DNA of 64,000 nucleotides from an uncultured Chryseobacterium sp. (GCA_913775525.1 CAJYLH010000018.1:1-64000); one strand, 5' to 3'; positions 9,389 through 19,360 are shown, numbered from the stretch's first letter. Notes: generated by a model not told the origin, from the letters alone. A program made the numbers and translations.

Positions 9389-11851
9389 ATGATAAAACTT
9401 TTATGCTCGCTATTTCTGCTATTCAATGCGACGGTATTCAGCCAGACCCAATTCCGGGTGCTCAACAGGGCTAACAGGCAGCCGGTAGCCAATGCAGCAG
9501 TATACTGTGATGATAATCTGCTCGGAAAAACTGACGAGGCAGGCCTTTTATCCGCCAAAACAAAATGCAGAAAAGTAGACATCCTGGCCAGCAATTTTGA
9601 AGACGCAACAGCGGACGTCAGGAAAACAGTCGAGATCGCTTTGATTCCCCTATCCGAAAAAAGGGATAATATCGAACGGGTGATCATTAATGACAAAAGC
9701 GATCCAAGAGCATTGAGAATCCTGGATGAGCTGAATAAAAGAGCTAAAGAAAATTCACCTAAATCCCTGGAATCCTATACATTTAAAGCCTACAGCAAAC
9801 TGTCTATCGATGTAGATAAAGATTCTGTGGATACCTTCAAGGATTTTATCGCGACCCGCAAAGACTCGCTTTCCAGGGCCGAAGACCGGAAATTCAAACA
9901 GAAAGACAAAGAAAAAAAAGATTCCCTGTTGGCGGAAGAATTTATTAGTGCGGCTGCGGCCAGCCAGATGTTCCTCTGGGAAAAAGCAACGGAGTATAAG
10001 TTCTCCAGAAAATTCGGTGAAAAAACCAATATCATAGACAACCGGATGTCAGGCTTCAAGAATCCGATTTACGAGGCACTGGCCATCAACATTTCCAATC
10101 TCGACCGGATACCGCGCCAGCTGAGGCCTGAAAACCGGGACCTGTTCAATTTTTACCTCTCGGATACCATACAGCTGGACGGCAGAAAAACGTATGTGAT
10201 CAAATTCAAGGAAATCACCAATAAGAAAAAACAGAACCCGAGGAAATTCAACGGTAAAATATATGTGGATGCCTCAAGCTTTGCCCTGAAGAAGTTTGAA
10301 AGCACCAGCAAGAAACTCAATGAAGGCAATATTGTCTCCGTCTGGAAGCCAATTGATAATAAATGGTTCCTGGATTATGAAGACATCAAGGTAAAAATGG
10401 GGGACCAGACCTATGAAACCTCTAAAAAGGACAGTACCAAAACAGGCGAAAAACCGAAATTCAATAAGAAATCATTCGGAAATTACCTGTATGTGAAGAA
10501 CCGGTTTTTCGGGTTCCAGCTGAACGACGAGGTAAAACCATCGGATTTCAAAGGATATTCCCTTGAAGTGAAAAGTTCGGACGGAAGCCAGCTGAGCCAG
10601 TACAGGACGGACAGCCTTACGGAACGTGAAAGTGCTACCTATACCAAGATAGACCAGTTTGTGGAAAAGCACCAGTTTGAAAAGAAACTGAGCTTCCTCA
10701 CCCAGCTGCTGCGCGGAAACATCCGGTACAAAATGATTGATTTTGACATTACCAAGTTCTACAGCTACGACCAGGTTCAGGGACTGCGTCTGGGAGCAGG
10801 CGTAAAACTCAATGAAAAGTTCAGCAAAACCTGGTCTCCGGATGCTTATTTCGGATATGGCTTTAAAGACAGCAAATTCAAATACGGATTAGGACTTGAT
10901 GTAAAACTGTCTGATAAAAGGACTTCCGTTTTCCGGATCGATTATGTGGATGATGTATTTGCGGCAGGAAGGTTCAGCAATGCCATGTGGGATCTTCCGA
11001 TGAAGCTGTCGGACATCAACATTGACATCCATAACGGAGCGTTTTACAAAAACCGGAAATGGGGAGCTTCATTCTTATATGACCTTTCCAACTCCCTGAG
11101 CATGAAGATTGCCGTAAACAAGGAAAAACAGCAGGCCCTTTTTGATTATGAGTATAAAGACATGGGTAACCATTTCGATAATTTCAGTACTACCCTTTCC
11201 CTGAAATTTGCCCCGAATGACAAAAACATCATGACGCCAAGCGGAAAATTCACTTTCGAAAAAGGTTATCCGCAGGTGTATGTTAACTTTGAAAAAGGGA
11301 TGAAGACTTTTGGCGGCGACCTGAATTACAGCCGTCTGGATGCCCTGCTGATCCATCAATTCCGTACTCCGGCGGGATTAACCAATATCAAACTTTTCGG
11401 GGGACTTTCTTCCGGAACGGCACCGATCTGGAAAAACTTTGAAATTGCAGGACAGACTGACCGCAACAACAACCATTGGTATTCCAATATCGGCAGCCCT
11501 ACCAACCTGGGATTCACGACCATGCCGGCAGGGACTTTCTATACCGATAGATTTGCGGCGATACGCCTTTCACAGTCGCTGCCCTTCAAGTTTAAGACAC
11601 TGGGCACACGGTATTCCAGCATTGATGTAGAATACCAGTCTGCGATAGGTAATTTCAGGAACAGCAGCGATCATCAGCGATTCGAGTTTATGGTACTGGA
11701 TCATTATTACCAGGAAGCAGGGCTGATCTGGAACCGGTTTTTAGGCAGTAATTTCGGGATTGGGTTCTCCTACCGGCTTGGCTATTACCGGACCCCGGAA
11801 TTCAGCAATAATTTCGGGATAAAAATAAAATTCAACGCTTTCGACCGTTAA
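9389..11851 (+). CDS. DUF5686 / carboxypeptidase-regulatory-like outer-membrane protein (paralog A)
   Basis: An 820-aa exported protein. A signal peptide ends near FSQTQF, followed by a CarboxypepD-regulatory-like Ig domain (about 20-95, TQFRVLNRANRQPVANAAVY). A long DUF5686 region follows, and the C-terminal third is rich in alternating aromatic/polar strands and ends GIKIKFNAFDR, as expected of an outer-membrane beta barrel. A conserved core KSDPRALRILDELNKRAKENSPKSL is shared with the paralog at 15.5-18.0 kb. The family is common in Bacteroidota and has no established function. A terminator follows. Confidence 0.85.
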   Translation: MIKLLCSLFLLFNATVFSQTQFRVLNRANRQPVANAAVYCDDNLLGKTDEAGLLSAKTKCRKVDILASNFEDATADVRKTVEIALIPLSEKRDNIERVIINDKSDPRALRILDELNKRAKENSPKSLESYTFKAYSKLSIDVDKDSVDTFKDFIATRKDSLSRAEDRKFKQKDKEKKDSLLAEEFISAAAASQMFLWEKATEYKFSRKFGEKTNIIDNRMSGFKNPIYEALAINISNLDRIPRQLRPENRDLFNFYLSDTIQLDGRKTYVIKFKEITNKKKQNPRKFNGKIYVDASSFALKKFESTSKKLNEGNIVSVWKPIDNKWFLDYEDIKVKMGDQTYETSKKDSTKTGEKPKFNKKSFGNYLYVKNRFFGFQLNDEVKPSDFKGYSLEVKSSDGSQLSQYRTDSLTERESATYTKIDQFVEKHQFEKKLSFLTQLLRGNIRYKMIDFDITKFYSYDQVQGLRLGAGVKLNEKFSKTWSPDAYFGYGFKDSKFKYGLGLDVKLSDKRTSVFRIDYVDDVFAAGRFSNAMWDLPMKLSDINIDIHNGAFYKNRKWGASFLYDLSNSLSMKIAVNKEKQQALFDYEYKDMGNHFDNFSTTLSLKFAPNDKNIMTPSGKFTFEKGYPQVYVNFEKGMKTFGGDLNYSRLDALLIHQFRTPAGLTNIKLFGGLSSGTAPIWKNFEIAGQTDRNNNHWYSNIGSPTNLGFTTMPAGTFYTDRFAAIRLSQSLPFKFKTLGTRYSSIDVEYQSAIGNFRNSSDHQRFEFMVLDHYYQEAGLIWNRFLGSNFGIGFSYRLGYYRTPEFSNNFGIKIKFNAFDR

Positions 11852-11859
11852 ACCATATC

Positions 11860-11887
11860 AACTGCCTATTCCGGGGCAGTTTTTTTA
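11860..11887 (+). terminator. Terminator of DUF5686 paralog A
   Basis: Stem AACTGCC / GGCAGTT, 8-nt loop, followed by seven Ts. Confidence 0.85.
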
Positions 11888-12060
11888 TGGTCCGGAATTC
11901 AGAAGGAACAGCATCATTTCCCAAGCAGTTTTCCGGTGCAGCAGTCTTTCTATTTTGATCGGTTCTAATTATTGACTTTCCCTTAACACTGGTTATTCTT
12001 TAATAAAGTAAAGTTCATGTACCTCTTCCCTGTTTTAAAATACAGTTAACAATAGACCTT

Positions 12061-12068
12061 TAGTTTTG
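12061..12068 (+). promoter_or_regulatory. -7 promoter box of PhoX-like gene
   Basis: TAGTTTTG, an exact TAnnTTTG match, 17 nt upstream of the ATG at 12085. Confidence 0.6.
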
Positions 12069-12084
12069 CATCATCGAAATAAAA

Positions 12085-13569
12085 ATGATTATGAAAATTT
12101 ACAAAACTATCGGTGCCTTATTCCTGGCGGCGACCATCTTTCAGAACTGTAATGATGACACAACAGACAGCAATGAAAACCCCGTAAACCCGAACATCAA
12201 AATTGAAAACTTTTCTAAAGAGCCCGCATTTGCCTATGCGATGAGCGGCTTTGAAAACCTTACCATTACAACGCTGATTTCCAGCTCCGATGTCCTTGCC
12301 GGAAGCCCGAACTTCGTTTTCGCCGGTCAGCCGGACGGGATGGGAATCATGAAGGACCCGAGTTCAGACGGATACCTGATGATTACCAATCACGAAATCA
12401 CCAAATCGGTATCCAGAGTATACCTGGACAAAAGTTTCAGACCGGTAAAAGGGGAATACATCCTGAACGGAATCGGCGGAATGACCAGATTGTGCTCTGC
12501 AACACTGGCGACTGTAGCGGAACATGGCTTCAGCGCTTTCCTTACGGCAGGAGAATCCGGTGAAGAAAGTATGGTGCATGCGCTAAACCCGTTATCACCG
12601 GCTTCCCAGGCTGCAGATCAGTCAAGGGTAAAGCCCGCTTTAGGAAAAGCATCGATGGAAAATGCCGTTCCGCTTCCTAAAGATGTTTCCAACGGCAAAA
12701 CCTATATCCTGATTGGTGAAGACCAGTCTTTCAGCTCTTCCCACCAGTCTGCCGGGCAATTGATCATGTATGTTTCCGATACCCAGGGCGACCTGAACAA
12801 CGGAAAACTGTACGCACTGAAAAGAACCAACAGCAATTATACGGAGACTAATATGACCAAAGGGAACCAGTATGATGTGGAATTCGTAGAGATCCAAAAT
12901 GCCAAATCGCTGACAGGTGCCCAGATCAACCAGAAAAACATCGATAACAATGCCATCCGTTTTTCAAGAGTAGAAGACGTAGATTACAGAAAAGGGGCCG
13001 GAAAAGGAAGAGAAATCTACTTCACGGCTACCGGGGAATCTTCGGACGGTGTGAATCCTAAAGCCGGACTTACCATGTGGGGCAGAGTATACAAACTGGT
13101 CCTGAATGAAAGCAATATGCTGACCGGAAAGCTTGAACTCGTCGCGGAAGGAGATTCCAGCCCGGGAAGCAACCTGATCAACCCGGATAACCTTTGTGTA
13201 ACGGAAAATTATGTATACATCCAGGAAGACGGCGATTCTTACTACCCTGCCGCTACCCACGATTCGTATATCTGGCAGCTGGACATCAAAACGAAACAGT
13301 ACAAGCCATGGCTGAATATGAAGCACAACAGGAACGATGCGGCATGGCAGGCGTCCTACAACCAATCGGGCCAGCTTACCAAGCTTGGATCATGGGAATA
13401 CGGAGCGATGGTTGATATCTCAGACATCATCGGGGTTCCTAACACCTTTGCCGTGAACATCCACTCGCACACCTGGCAGAAAGATGCGTTCGCCAATGCA
13501 GACGGTGCCGGAGTAAACACTAATAAGGAAGGCGGACAGATCCTGATCATCAGAAACGTTCAGAAATAA
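12085..13569 (+). CDS. PhoX-like (DUF839) secreted protein
   Basis: A 494-aa protein with a lipoprotein-like N-terminus (FLAATIFQNCNDDTTD; Cys near 22). The body resembles the PhoX/DUF839 beta-propeller family: GGMTRLCSATLAT, SRVEDVDYRKGAGKGREIYFTATGE and LINPDNLCV. PhoX proteins are Ca2+/Fe3+-dependent alkaline phosphatases, but many homologs are uncharacterised, so enzyme activity here is inferred. It lies between a DUF5686 protein and an imelysin/peroxidase fusion. An alternative ATG at 12091 would shorten it by two residues. Confidence 0.75.
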   Translation: MIMKIYKTIGALFLAATIFQNCNDDTTDSNENPVNPNIKIENFSKEPAFAYAMSGFENLTITTLISSSDVLAGSPNFVFAGQPDGMGIMKDPSSDGYLMITNHEITKSVSRVYLDKSFRPVKGEYILNGIGGMTRLCSATLATVAEHGFSAFLTAGESGEESMVHALNPLSPASQAADQSRVKPALGKASMENAVPLPKDVSNGKTYILIGEDQSFSSSHQSAGQLIMYVSDTQGDLNNGKLYALKRTNSNYTETNMTKGNQYDVEFVEIQNAKSLTGAQINQKNIDNNAIRFSRVEDVDYRKGAGKGREIYFTATGESSDGVNPKAGLTMWGRVYKLVLNESNMLTGKLELVAEGDSSPGSNLINPDNLCVTENYVYIQEDGDSYYPAATHDSYIWQLDIKTKQYKPWLNMKHNRNDAAWQASYNQSGQLTKLGSWEYGAMVDISDIIGVPNTFAVNIHSHTWQKDAFANADGAGVNTNKEGGQILIIRNVQK

Positions 13570-13590
13570 TTGTATCATTCATTAATACAG

Positions 13591-13625
13591 AGTATCAGTA
13601 GGAGAAATTCTATTGATACTTTTTC
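13591..13625 (+). terminator. Terminator after PhoX-like gene
   Basis: Stem AGTATCAGTAG / CTATTGATACT (one G-U), then TTTTT. It lies just before the next ATG at 13632, so the next gene may be read partly through it. Confidence 0.7.
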
Positions 13626-13631
13626 ATACGT

Positions 13632-15443
13632 ATGAAAATCCTTTTAAAATACCCGTTATCTGTTTTTCTTTTCATCACTTTTGCCGTATTCGGGGCTTTG
13701 CAGTGCACACAGAACCAGCAGCCGGTTAATGACGACCTTGCTGAAGTAAAGAAAGACATTTTCAGGATCAATACAGACTTTCTGAAGCAAACCAATGCAC
13801 TCATCACAACAGTAACCGGAAATCCGCAACAGGCTGATCTTCAGAAACAATTTGAGACACTGAGAACCACCTATAAGAAAATGGAATGGGCTGTGGAATA
13901 TTTCCTTCCCCAGACCGCCCGTTTCATCAACGGCCCGGCTTTGCCCGAGATTGAGATGCAGGAGCATGTGGAAATAGAACCCGAAGGGCTCCAGGTGCTG
14001 GAAGAGCTGCTGTACCCTTATGATCCGGCCAATAAAAATGAGGTTATCCGGATGCTGAAAAACCTCACCAACAAAAGCAATGCAATCAAAGTCAACTTCC
14101 AGGCCATCACCATTTCCAAAGACCAGGTTTTCGATGCGCTGAGGCAGGAAGCCTTCCGGATCTCCAGCCTGGGGATTGCAGGATTTGATACTCCGGTTTC
14201 CGGGACCTTTTTAAAGGAAATGCCTTATGCACTTGATGCTGTTAAGAAAACGCTACAGCTGATTTCCACAGAACGTTCGAAGGAAAAATCACTGAAACAG
14301 ATCAGCAGAGAGATTGAGGCTGCCAACATTTACCTGAGCCGAAATCAGGATAAAAACAATTTTGATTACATCCGCTTTATTCCGGAACACCTGAACACCA
14401 TTACTTCGCTGATGATCGATTTCCAGAATCAGGAAAAGATCCCGGCCATAGAAGTGACTTCGGCACTGAATAAAAACGTCCGCACATTTTACTCCAAAAA
14501 TGCTTTCAACCCGAATGCCTTTGTTCCCGGAAAACAGTTTGAAATATCACCTGAGAAGGTACAGTTAGGCAAACAGCTTTTCAATGATAAGATCCTGTCT
14601 GATAACAATACACGGAGCTGTGCTACCTGCCATGTTGCTGAAAAAGCCTTTACGGACGGCATGGAAAAATCCATGTCACTTACTGATTCCCCACTGAAAA
14701 GGAATACACCTTCCCTGAGCTATTCCGCTTTTCAGCACGGACAGTTCTGGGACATGCGAAAAGACGACCTTGAAGGGCAGAGTTCGGATGTAATAACCAA
14801 TAAAGAAGAGATGCACGGTGACCTGAGCAGGATTATTGCCAAGATCAACAGTGACCCGCAATACCGTACTGCCTTCCGGAAGATTTATAAAGGGAAAAAT
14901 GCGGAGATCTGGCAGCTCCAGAATGTGCTGGCAAGCTACATCCGGTCGCTGGCTGCTTTTAATTCTGATTTTGACCGGTACATGTGGGGAGATAAAAAGG
15001 CAATGACGGAAAGTCAGAAAAAAGGATTCAACTTGTTTATGGGAAAAGCGCAGTGTGCCATCTGCCATTTCCTTCCGCTCTTCAACGGTACGGTTCCGCC
15101 GAACTACACCAAAACCGAGCAGGAAGTACTGGGCGTGGCTGAAAATGCTTCCAATAAGATCCTGGACCGGGATCCGGGAAGGGGTAAATTCCATGAAACC
15201 GTAGCATTCCTTCAGCATTCTTTCAAGACCCCTACGCTCAGGAATATCGGAAAAACAGGCCCCTATATGCACAACGGGGGCTACCGGACATTGAAAGAAG
15301 TAATGGAATTTTATAATAAAGGCGGAGGAAAAGGTTTCGGGCTGAAAGTCGATAACCAGACTCTTTCAGATGCGCCGCTGAATCTTTCCGACAAAGAGAT
15401 TTCAGACATCATCGATTTCCTTAATGCATTGAATGACCACTGA
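13632..15443 (+). CDS. Imelysin-like domain fused to di-heme cytochrome c peroxidase
   Basis: A 603-aa lipoprotein (LQCTQN, Cys near 25). Residues about 35-290 are helical and resemble the imelysin/EfeO-like domain of Bacteroidota iron-associated proteins. Residues about 300-600 are a MauG/CcpA-type di-heme peroxidase domain with two haem sites, CATCH (about 332) and CAICH (about 476), plus RNTPSL and TPTLRNIGKTGPYMHNGG, typical of the family. It should act in the periplasm as a peroxidase or MauG-like oxidase; the fusion points to iron or haem handling. The gene starts 7 nt after a terminator-like hairpin and is closed by its own terminator. Confidence 0.85.
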   Translation: MKILLKYPLSVFLFITFAVFGALQCTQNQQPVNDDLAEVKKDIFRINTDFLKQTNALITTVTGNPQQADLQKQFETLRTTYKKMEWAVEYFLPQTARFINGPALPEIEMQEHVEIEPEGLQVLEELLYPYDPANKNEVIRMLKNLTNKSNAIKVNFQAITISKDQVFDALRQEAFRISSLGIAGFDTPVSGTFLKEMPYALDAVKKTLQLISTERSKEKSLKQISREIEAANIYLSRNQDKNNFDYIRFIPEHLNTITSLMIDFQNQEKIPAIEVTSALNKNVRTFYSKNAFNPNAFVPGKQFEISPEKVQLGKQLFNDKILSDNNTRSCATCHVAEKAFTDGMEKSMSLTDSPLKRNTPSLSYSAFQHGQFWDMRKDDLEGQSSDVITNKEEMHGDLSRIIAKINSDPQYRTAFRKIYKGKNAEIWQLQNVLASYIRSLAAFNSDFDRYMWGDKKAMTESQKKGFNLFMGKAQCAICHFLPLFNGTVPPNYTKTEQEVLGVAENASNKILDRDPGRGKFHETVAFLQHSFKTPTLRNIGKTGPYMHNGGYRTLKEVMEFYNKGGGKGFGLKVDNQTLSDAPLNLSDKEISDIIDFLNALNDH

Positions 15444-15449
15444 ATATAG

Positions 15450-15475
15450 ATCCCGGACTTTCCGGGATTTTATTT
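15450..15475 (+). terminator. Terminator of peroxidase gene
   Basis: Stem ATCCCGGA / TCCGGGAT, CTT loop, then TTTATTTTT. Confidence 0.88.
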
Positions 15476-15527
15476 TTCCTGTCTGTGATTCTCCCCGGGA
15501 AAACTTTTTCAGAATCAGAAATATGCT

Positions 15528-15535
15528 TAATTTTG
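15528..15535 (+). promoter_or_regulatory. -7 promoter box of DUF5686 paralog B
   Basis: TAATTTTG, exact match, 10 nt upstream of the ATG at 15546, implying a very short 5' leader. Confidence 0.6.
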
Positions 15536-15545
15536 ATCCGCATTT

Positions 15546-17954
15546 ATGAAAAGGATCTTATTTTTTATATTTTTCATGGCCTTTATTCTGGGTTACTCAC
15601 AATCAAGAATCAGGGTTATTGATGATATAACGAAAGCTCCCGTCCCTCATGCAGCAATATCCTGTAATAATGCCGTCCTAGGTTATACGGACGATGACGG
15701 CATCCTGGAATTTACAACGGTATGCAGCCGCATTGAAGTACAGGCAGACCGGTACCACAGTGAAAGTGTAAATGCAGAAAAATCGATTCAGGTTGCACTG
15801 AGAAAAGGTTCCGCAAAAACGACCGATATCGAAGCGGTGATTATCGAGGATAAAAGTGACCCCCGGGCGCTGGAAATCCTTAAGATGGTAGAACGGATGT
15901 TCAGGGAAAACTCTCCCAAAAGCCTGGATTCCTACTCCTATAAATCTTATGAAAAGGTTTCCATGGATATTGATGAGGACAGCCTCGTGCAGTTCAATGA
16001 AATCTTCCGCGATCAAGATTTTATAAAACGCAAAAGGAAAAAAGATTCCCTAAGCACTATTTCCGCAAGAAACATCTTTTCCAAGAGCAAGCTCTTCCTT
16101 TGGGAACGGGCGCAGGAATTCCTCTATTCAAAAAAATACGGTGAAAAGATCAACATCCTGGATAACAGGATTTCCGGTCTCAAGCAGCCAATTTATGAAA
16201 TGATTGCCCTGCAGCAGAGCAACCGGGACAATCTTCCTACCCAGCTGAAGCAGGAAAACAGAGGGCTTTACCGGTTCTTTTTAACGGATACCATAACCAT
16301 GGACGGAAGGAAAAATTTCGTGATCCGTTTCCGTGAGGTCAATTACAAAAAACCGGACCGCAAAACCCGGTATAACGGCGCCATTTATATCGATACCGAA
16401 ACCTACGGCATCAAGAAAATAGAAAATTTCAGCAAAAATAAAAGTGACGGGATTATTACCAGCGAATGGACGTATTTCAACAACAAATGGTTCCTCGCCC
16501 ACGAAACCGTGAAGCTGAAAATGAGCAGGATGCAGATGCGGGAAGGAAAAAATACGGACGGAAAAGCATCTAAAAATGAAAAAAGGAGCTTTGGCACCTA
16601 CGCTTTCCTGAGCTCCCGGTATTTTGACTTCCAGTCTCCTATCGAAACGAACCGGGAGGCTTTCAAAGGCTATACCTTTTCGGTAAAAAATGCAGACGGA
16701 AAATCCCTGAACCTGTACCGCACCGATCCATTGAGCGTACGGGAAAGGAATACCTATGCTACAATCGACAGCATCGGCCGGATTTACAACATCGACAGCA
16801 AGGCCAGGATACTCACGGCACTCCTGAACGGACAGGTACGGGTAGGCGTGATGGATTTCGCCGTAGATGAGATCGTAAATTATAACTTGTACGAAGGATT
16901 CAGGGTAGGATTGAAAGCGAAAGTGAACGAGATCTTCAATCCTTACTTTTCACCTGATTACTACTTCGCCTACGGATTTAAGGATGACCGCTGGAAATAC
17001 GGCATCGGGCTCGATATGAAAACCACCCTGGAAAAAAATGCGTTCTTCAGGGTTGAATATTATGATGATGTAACGTCTTCCGGAGAATTCAGCAGAAGGC
17101 TCTGGAGCTTTAAGATGCGGACCATGAATTACGGAAACAACCTGAATAATGATAAATATTTCCGGTATAAAGGGGCCTCAATATCCTACCTGAATGACAT
17201 TACGAATGGGCTTACCCTGGCTTTTGCAGCCAGGCGCAACGACGAGGAGGCTATGTTTAACTACCAGTTTCGGAACAGGGGATCTTCCTTTGACAATTTC
17301 AATACGCTGCTTACCCTGAAATTTTCACCGAATTCCACCAATATCATGACGCCGCAGGGGAAATCGCTGGTTGACCAGAAATATCCTGAGCTGTACTTCA
17401 ATTACGAACAGAGCTACCATCTGCTTGGCGGTGATTTCAATTACACCCGCTTTGACGCCCTCTTCGTTCATAACTTTAAAACTGTTCTGGGAACCACAGG
17501 CTTCAGGCTGTACGGCGGACTGGTATTGGGTGATGCCCCGATCTGGAAAAACTTCACAATGAATGGGCTGGCTTCCCCGAGCCGCGATATCAACTTCAAC
17601 CTTACCTCCTACCTGGGTTTTGCCACCCTGGAAGGCGGTAAATATTATAACGACCGTTTCGTGGCGTATTATTTTACCCATAAGCTGCCATGGTATTTCA
17701 AAAGCTTCGGGCAGAATATCTCGAGTTTTGATTTTGTGCTCAGGGGAACCATCGGATACATGAAGCATCCGGAATACCACCAGTTCCGTTTCAGGCAGCT
17801 GAACCGCTTATACCAGGAAGTCGGACTTGAATGGAACAATTTCCTTTCGAGCTATTTCAATCTGGGACTGTTTTACCGGGTCGGCTATTACACCACCCGG
17901 AATTTCAAGCAGAATTTCGCCATACAGTTCAAACTCAAACTGCTCGAATTTTAA
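15546..17954 (+). CDS. DUF5686 / carboxypeptidase-regulatory-like outer-membrane protein (paralog B)
   Basis: An 802-aa paralog of the 9.4-kb gene with the same plan: signal peptide (to about 18), Ig-like carboxypeptidase-regulatory domain (IRVIDDITKAPVPHAAISC), DUF5686 core (DKSDPRALEILKMVERMFRENSPKSL) and a C-terminal beta-barrel region ending AIQFKLKLLEF. Shared landmarks include KLFLWERAQEFLYSKKYGEK and SPNSTNIMTPQGK. Function unknown; outer-membrane location is inferred from the strand pattern. A 78-aa gene follows after 25 nt and is probably cotranscribed. Confidence 0.85.
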   Translation: MKRILFFIFFMAFILGYSQSRIRVIDDITKAPVPHAAISCNNAVLGYTDDDGILEFTTVCSRIEVQADRYHSESVNAEKSIQVALRKGSAKTTDIEAVIIEDKSDPRALEILKMVERMFRENSPKSLDSYSYKSYEKVSMDIDEDSLVQFNEIFRDQDFIKRKRKKDSLSTISARNIFSKSKLFLWERAQEFLYSKKYGEKINILDNRISGLKQPIYEMIALQQSNRDNLPTQLKQENRGLYRFFLTDTITMDGRKNFVIRFREVNYKKPDRKTRYNGAIYIDTETYGIKKIENFSKNKSDGIITSEWTYFNNKWFLAHETVKLKMSRMQMREGKNTDGKASKNEKRSFGTYAFLSSRYFDFQSPIETNREAFKGYTFSVKNADGKSLNLYRTDPLSVRERNTYATIDSIGRIYNIDSKARILTALLNGQVRVGVMDFAVDEIVNYNLYEGFRVGLKAKVNEIFNPYFSPDYYFAYGFKDDRWKYGIGLDMKTTLEKNAFFRVEYYDDVTSSGEFSRRLWSFKMRTMNYGNNLNNDKYFRYKGASISYLNDITNGLTLAFAARRNDEEAMFNYQFRNRGSSFDNFNTLLTLKFSPNSTNIMTPQGKSLVDQKYPELYFNYEQSYHLLGGDFNYTRFDALFVHNFKTVLGTTGFRLYGGLVLGDAPIWKNFTMNGLASPSRDINFNLTSYLGFATLEGGKYYNDRFVAYYFTHKLPWYFKSFGQNISSFDFVLRGTIGYMKHPEYHQFRFRQLNRLYQEVGLEWNNFLSSYFNLGLFYRVGYYTTRNFKQNFAIQFKLKLLEF

Positions 17955-17979
17955 TAGATACAGAAAAGAAATCAACAAT

Positions 17980-18216
17980 ATGCAGAATATCACCGTAAAA
18001 GCCGAACAGTTTTTTGAATTGCTTAAACTGAAAGATACTTCCATGTGGGAAATTTTCGCCCAGATGATCGACGGCAATGAGAAGGAACTTATTTTCCTGG
18101 ATCATGAAGACACCATCCTCTTCACCTATATTCTTCCCTCAACCACCGAAAAACTGGAAGAAGACCGGAAAGAATTCGCAAAGGAATTTGCGGATAAGCT
18201 GGCAAAGTTCAATTAG
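17980..18216 (+). CDS. Small conserved hypothetical protein
   Basis: A 78-aa soluble, acidic protein (MQNITVKAEQFFELLKLKD). ATG 17980 is used because the longer reading frame runs back into the upstream DUF5686 gene. No signal peptide or known motif is visible; the regular heptad-like C-terminus (TEKLEEDRKEFAKEFADKLAKF) is helical. It probably shares a transcript with the DUF5686 gene 25 nt upstream. Function not recognised. Confidence 0.65.
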   Translation: MQNITVKAEQFFELLKLKDTSMWEIFAQMIDGNEKELIFLDHEDTILFTYILPSTTEKLEEDRKEFAKEFADKLAKFN

Positions 18217-18234
18217 ATATTGTAGTTTGATTAT

Positions 18235-18490
18235 AGATTTTAGATGAGAGATGAGAGATGGATAGATAATAGATGGATAGATTGTAGACGGATAGATAAT
18301 AGACCTAATAGAGGTTTTATTGAGATGTTTATTCCTGGAGCTCAAAATTTAAAATTCATAATCTACAATCCATCCTGCTTCTAATATCTGAAATCTAAAG
18401 TCTGAAATCTGATATCTTACATCTAAATATCTTTTAACCTCCCATCTATCACCAATCAGTCTATCATCTATCCGTCTATTATCTATCTGT
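18235..18490. repeat. Inverted-repeat element A downstream of folP
   Basis: Low-complexity sequence. The left part iterates GATGAGAGATGGATAGATAAT-like words; the right part carries the reverse complements (TCTATTATCTATC, CATCTATCCGTC), and the middle has ATCTGAAATCTAAAGTCTG-type iterations. The same plan and several identical words (CCATCTATCACCAATCAGTCT in part) recur in element B on the other side of folP. No ORF of interest. Confidence 0.75.
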
Positions 18491-18492
18491 CT

Positions 18493-19338
18493 TTAATCTT
18501 TAACCTCCCCTCTTCTACTCAAAAACTCATCCACCGTTTTTTTCGCTTCGGCTACGTCATGTACCCGGAGGATTTTAGCGCCCTGCTGAAGTACATTCAG
18601 ATGCAGCTTCTGGGTTTCTTCATTGATGTCCGAAGGAGATTTACCGAGTGGCTTGTAAATGAATGATTTCCTTGAAATGCCAATAAGCAAAGGAAATCTT
18701 CCGAACCCGAGATAACCGGCTTCCTCCAGCAGCTTCATCTGGTCGTCCACCGTTTTTCCGAATCCGAATCCGGGATCTAAGATGATATCATGGATCCCGA
18801 ATTCCATCAGGGCCCTGGTTTTCTCCATCAAATAGCGGTTGACCGCTAAAGTAATATCTTTATACTGTATTTTCTGATGCATTGCTGAATACTCCGGGTT
18901 ACTATGCATAACGATATACGGAAGCCGCGTACCGGCCACTTCCGGCCACATGCTTTCATCAAACTGGCCTGCCGAAATATCGTTAACAATATCAATACCT
19001 TCGTTAAAACCAAACCGTACCGTAGCCCCATAAAACGTATCCAATGACACCAGAACGTTCGGAAATTCTTTTTTAATCTCAGAAATGATGCTTCCTATCC
19101 TCCGGATTTCTTCTTCACTGCTGAGAAATTCTGCGCCGGGCCGGGTAGACTGCGGACCTATGTCGATGATTTCAGCACCTTCACGGGTGAGTGTTTCCGC
19201 ATGCCGCAACGCGGAATGTATTGTATTGTATTTCCCTCCGTCCGAAAACGAATCGGGTGTAAGGTTCAGGATGCCCATGATTTTCGGCATCTGTAAATCG
19301 ATCAGCCTGCCGTTGCAGTTCAAAAAGTGATCACGCAT
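18493..19338 (-). CDS. folP: Dihydropteroate synthase
   Basis: A 281-aa enzyme of folate synthesis condensing p-aminobenzoate with dihydropterin pyrophosphate; the sulfonamide target. Motifs seen: GILNLTPDSFSDGG (about 25-38), DIGPQSTRPGA, ILDPGFGFGKT and GISRKSFI. The reading frame stays open upstream to 19662 through repeat DNA, but MRDHFLNCNGRLIDLQ at 19338 is the family-like start, and a promoter box lies 23 nt upstream of it. The gene is isolated between two inverted-repeat elements. Confidence 0.95.
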   Translation of the reverse strand: MRDHFLNCNGRLIDLQMPKIMGILNLTPDSFSDGGKYNTIHSALRHAETLTREGAEIIDIGPQSTRPGAEFLSSEEEIRRIGSIISEIKKEFPNVLVSLDTFYGATVRFGFNEGIDIVNDISAGQFDESMWPEVAGTRLPYIVMHSNPEYSAMHQKIQYKDITLAVNRYLMEKTRALMEFGIHDIILDPGFGFGKTVDDQMKLLEEAGYLGFGRFPLLIGISRKSFIYKPLGKSPSDINEETQKLHLNVLQQGAKILRVHDVAEAKKTVDEFLSRRGEVKD

Positions 19339-19360
19339 AAGTCCGGAGATTTTGGAAGTA

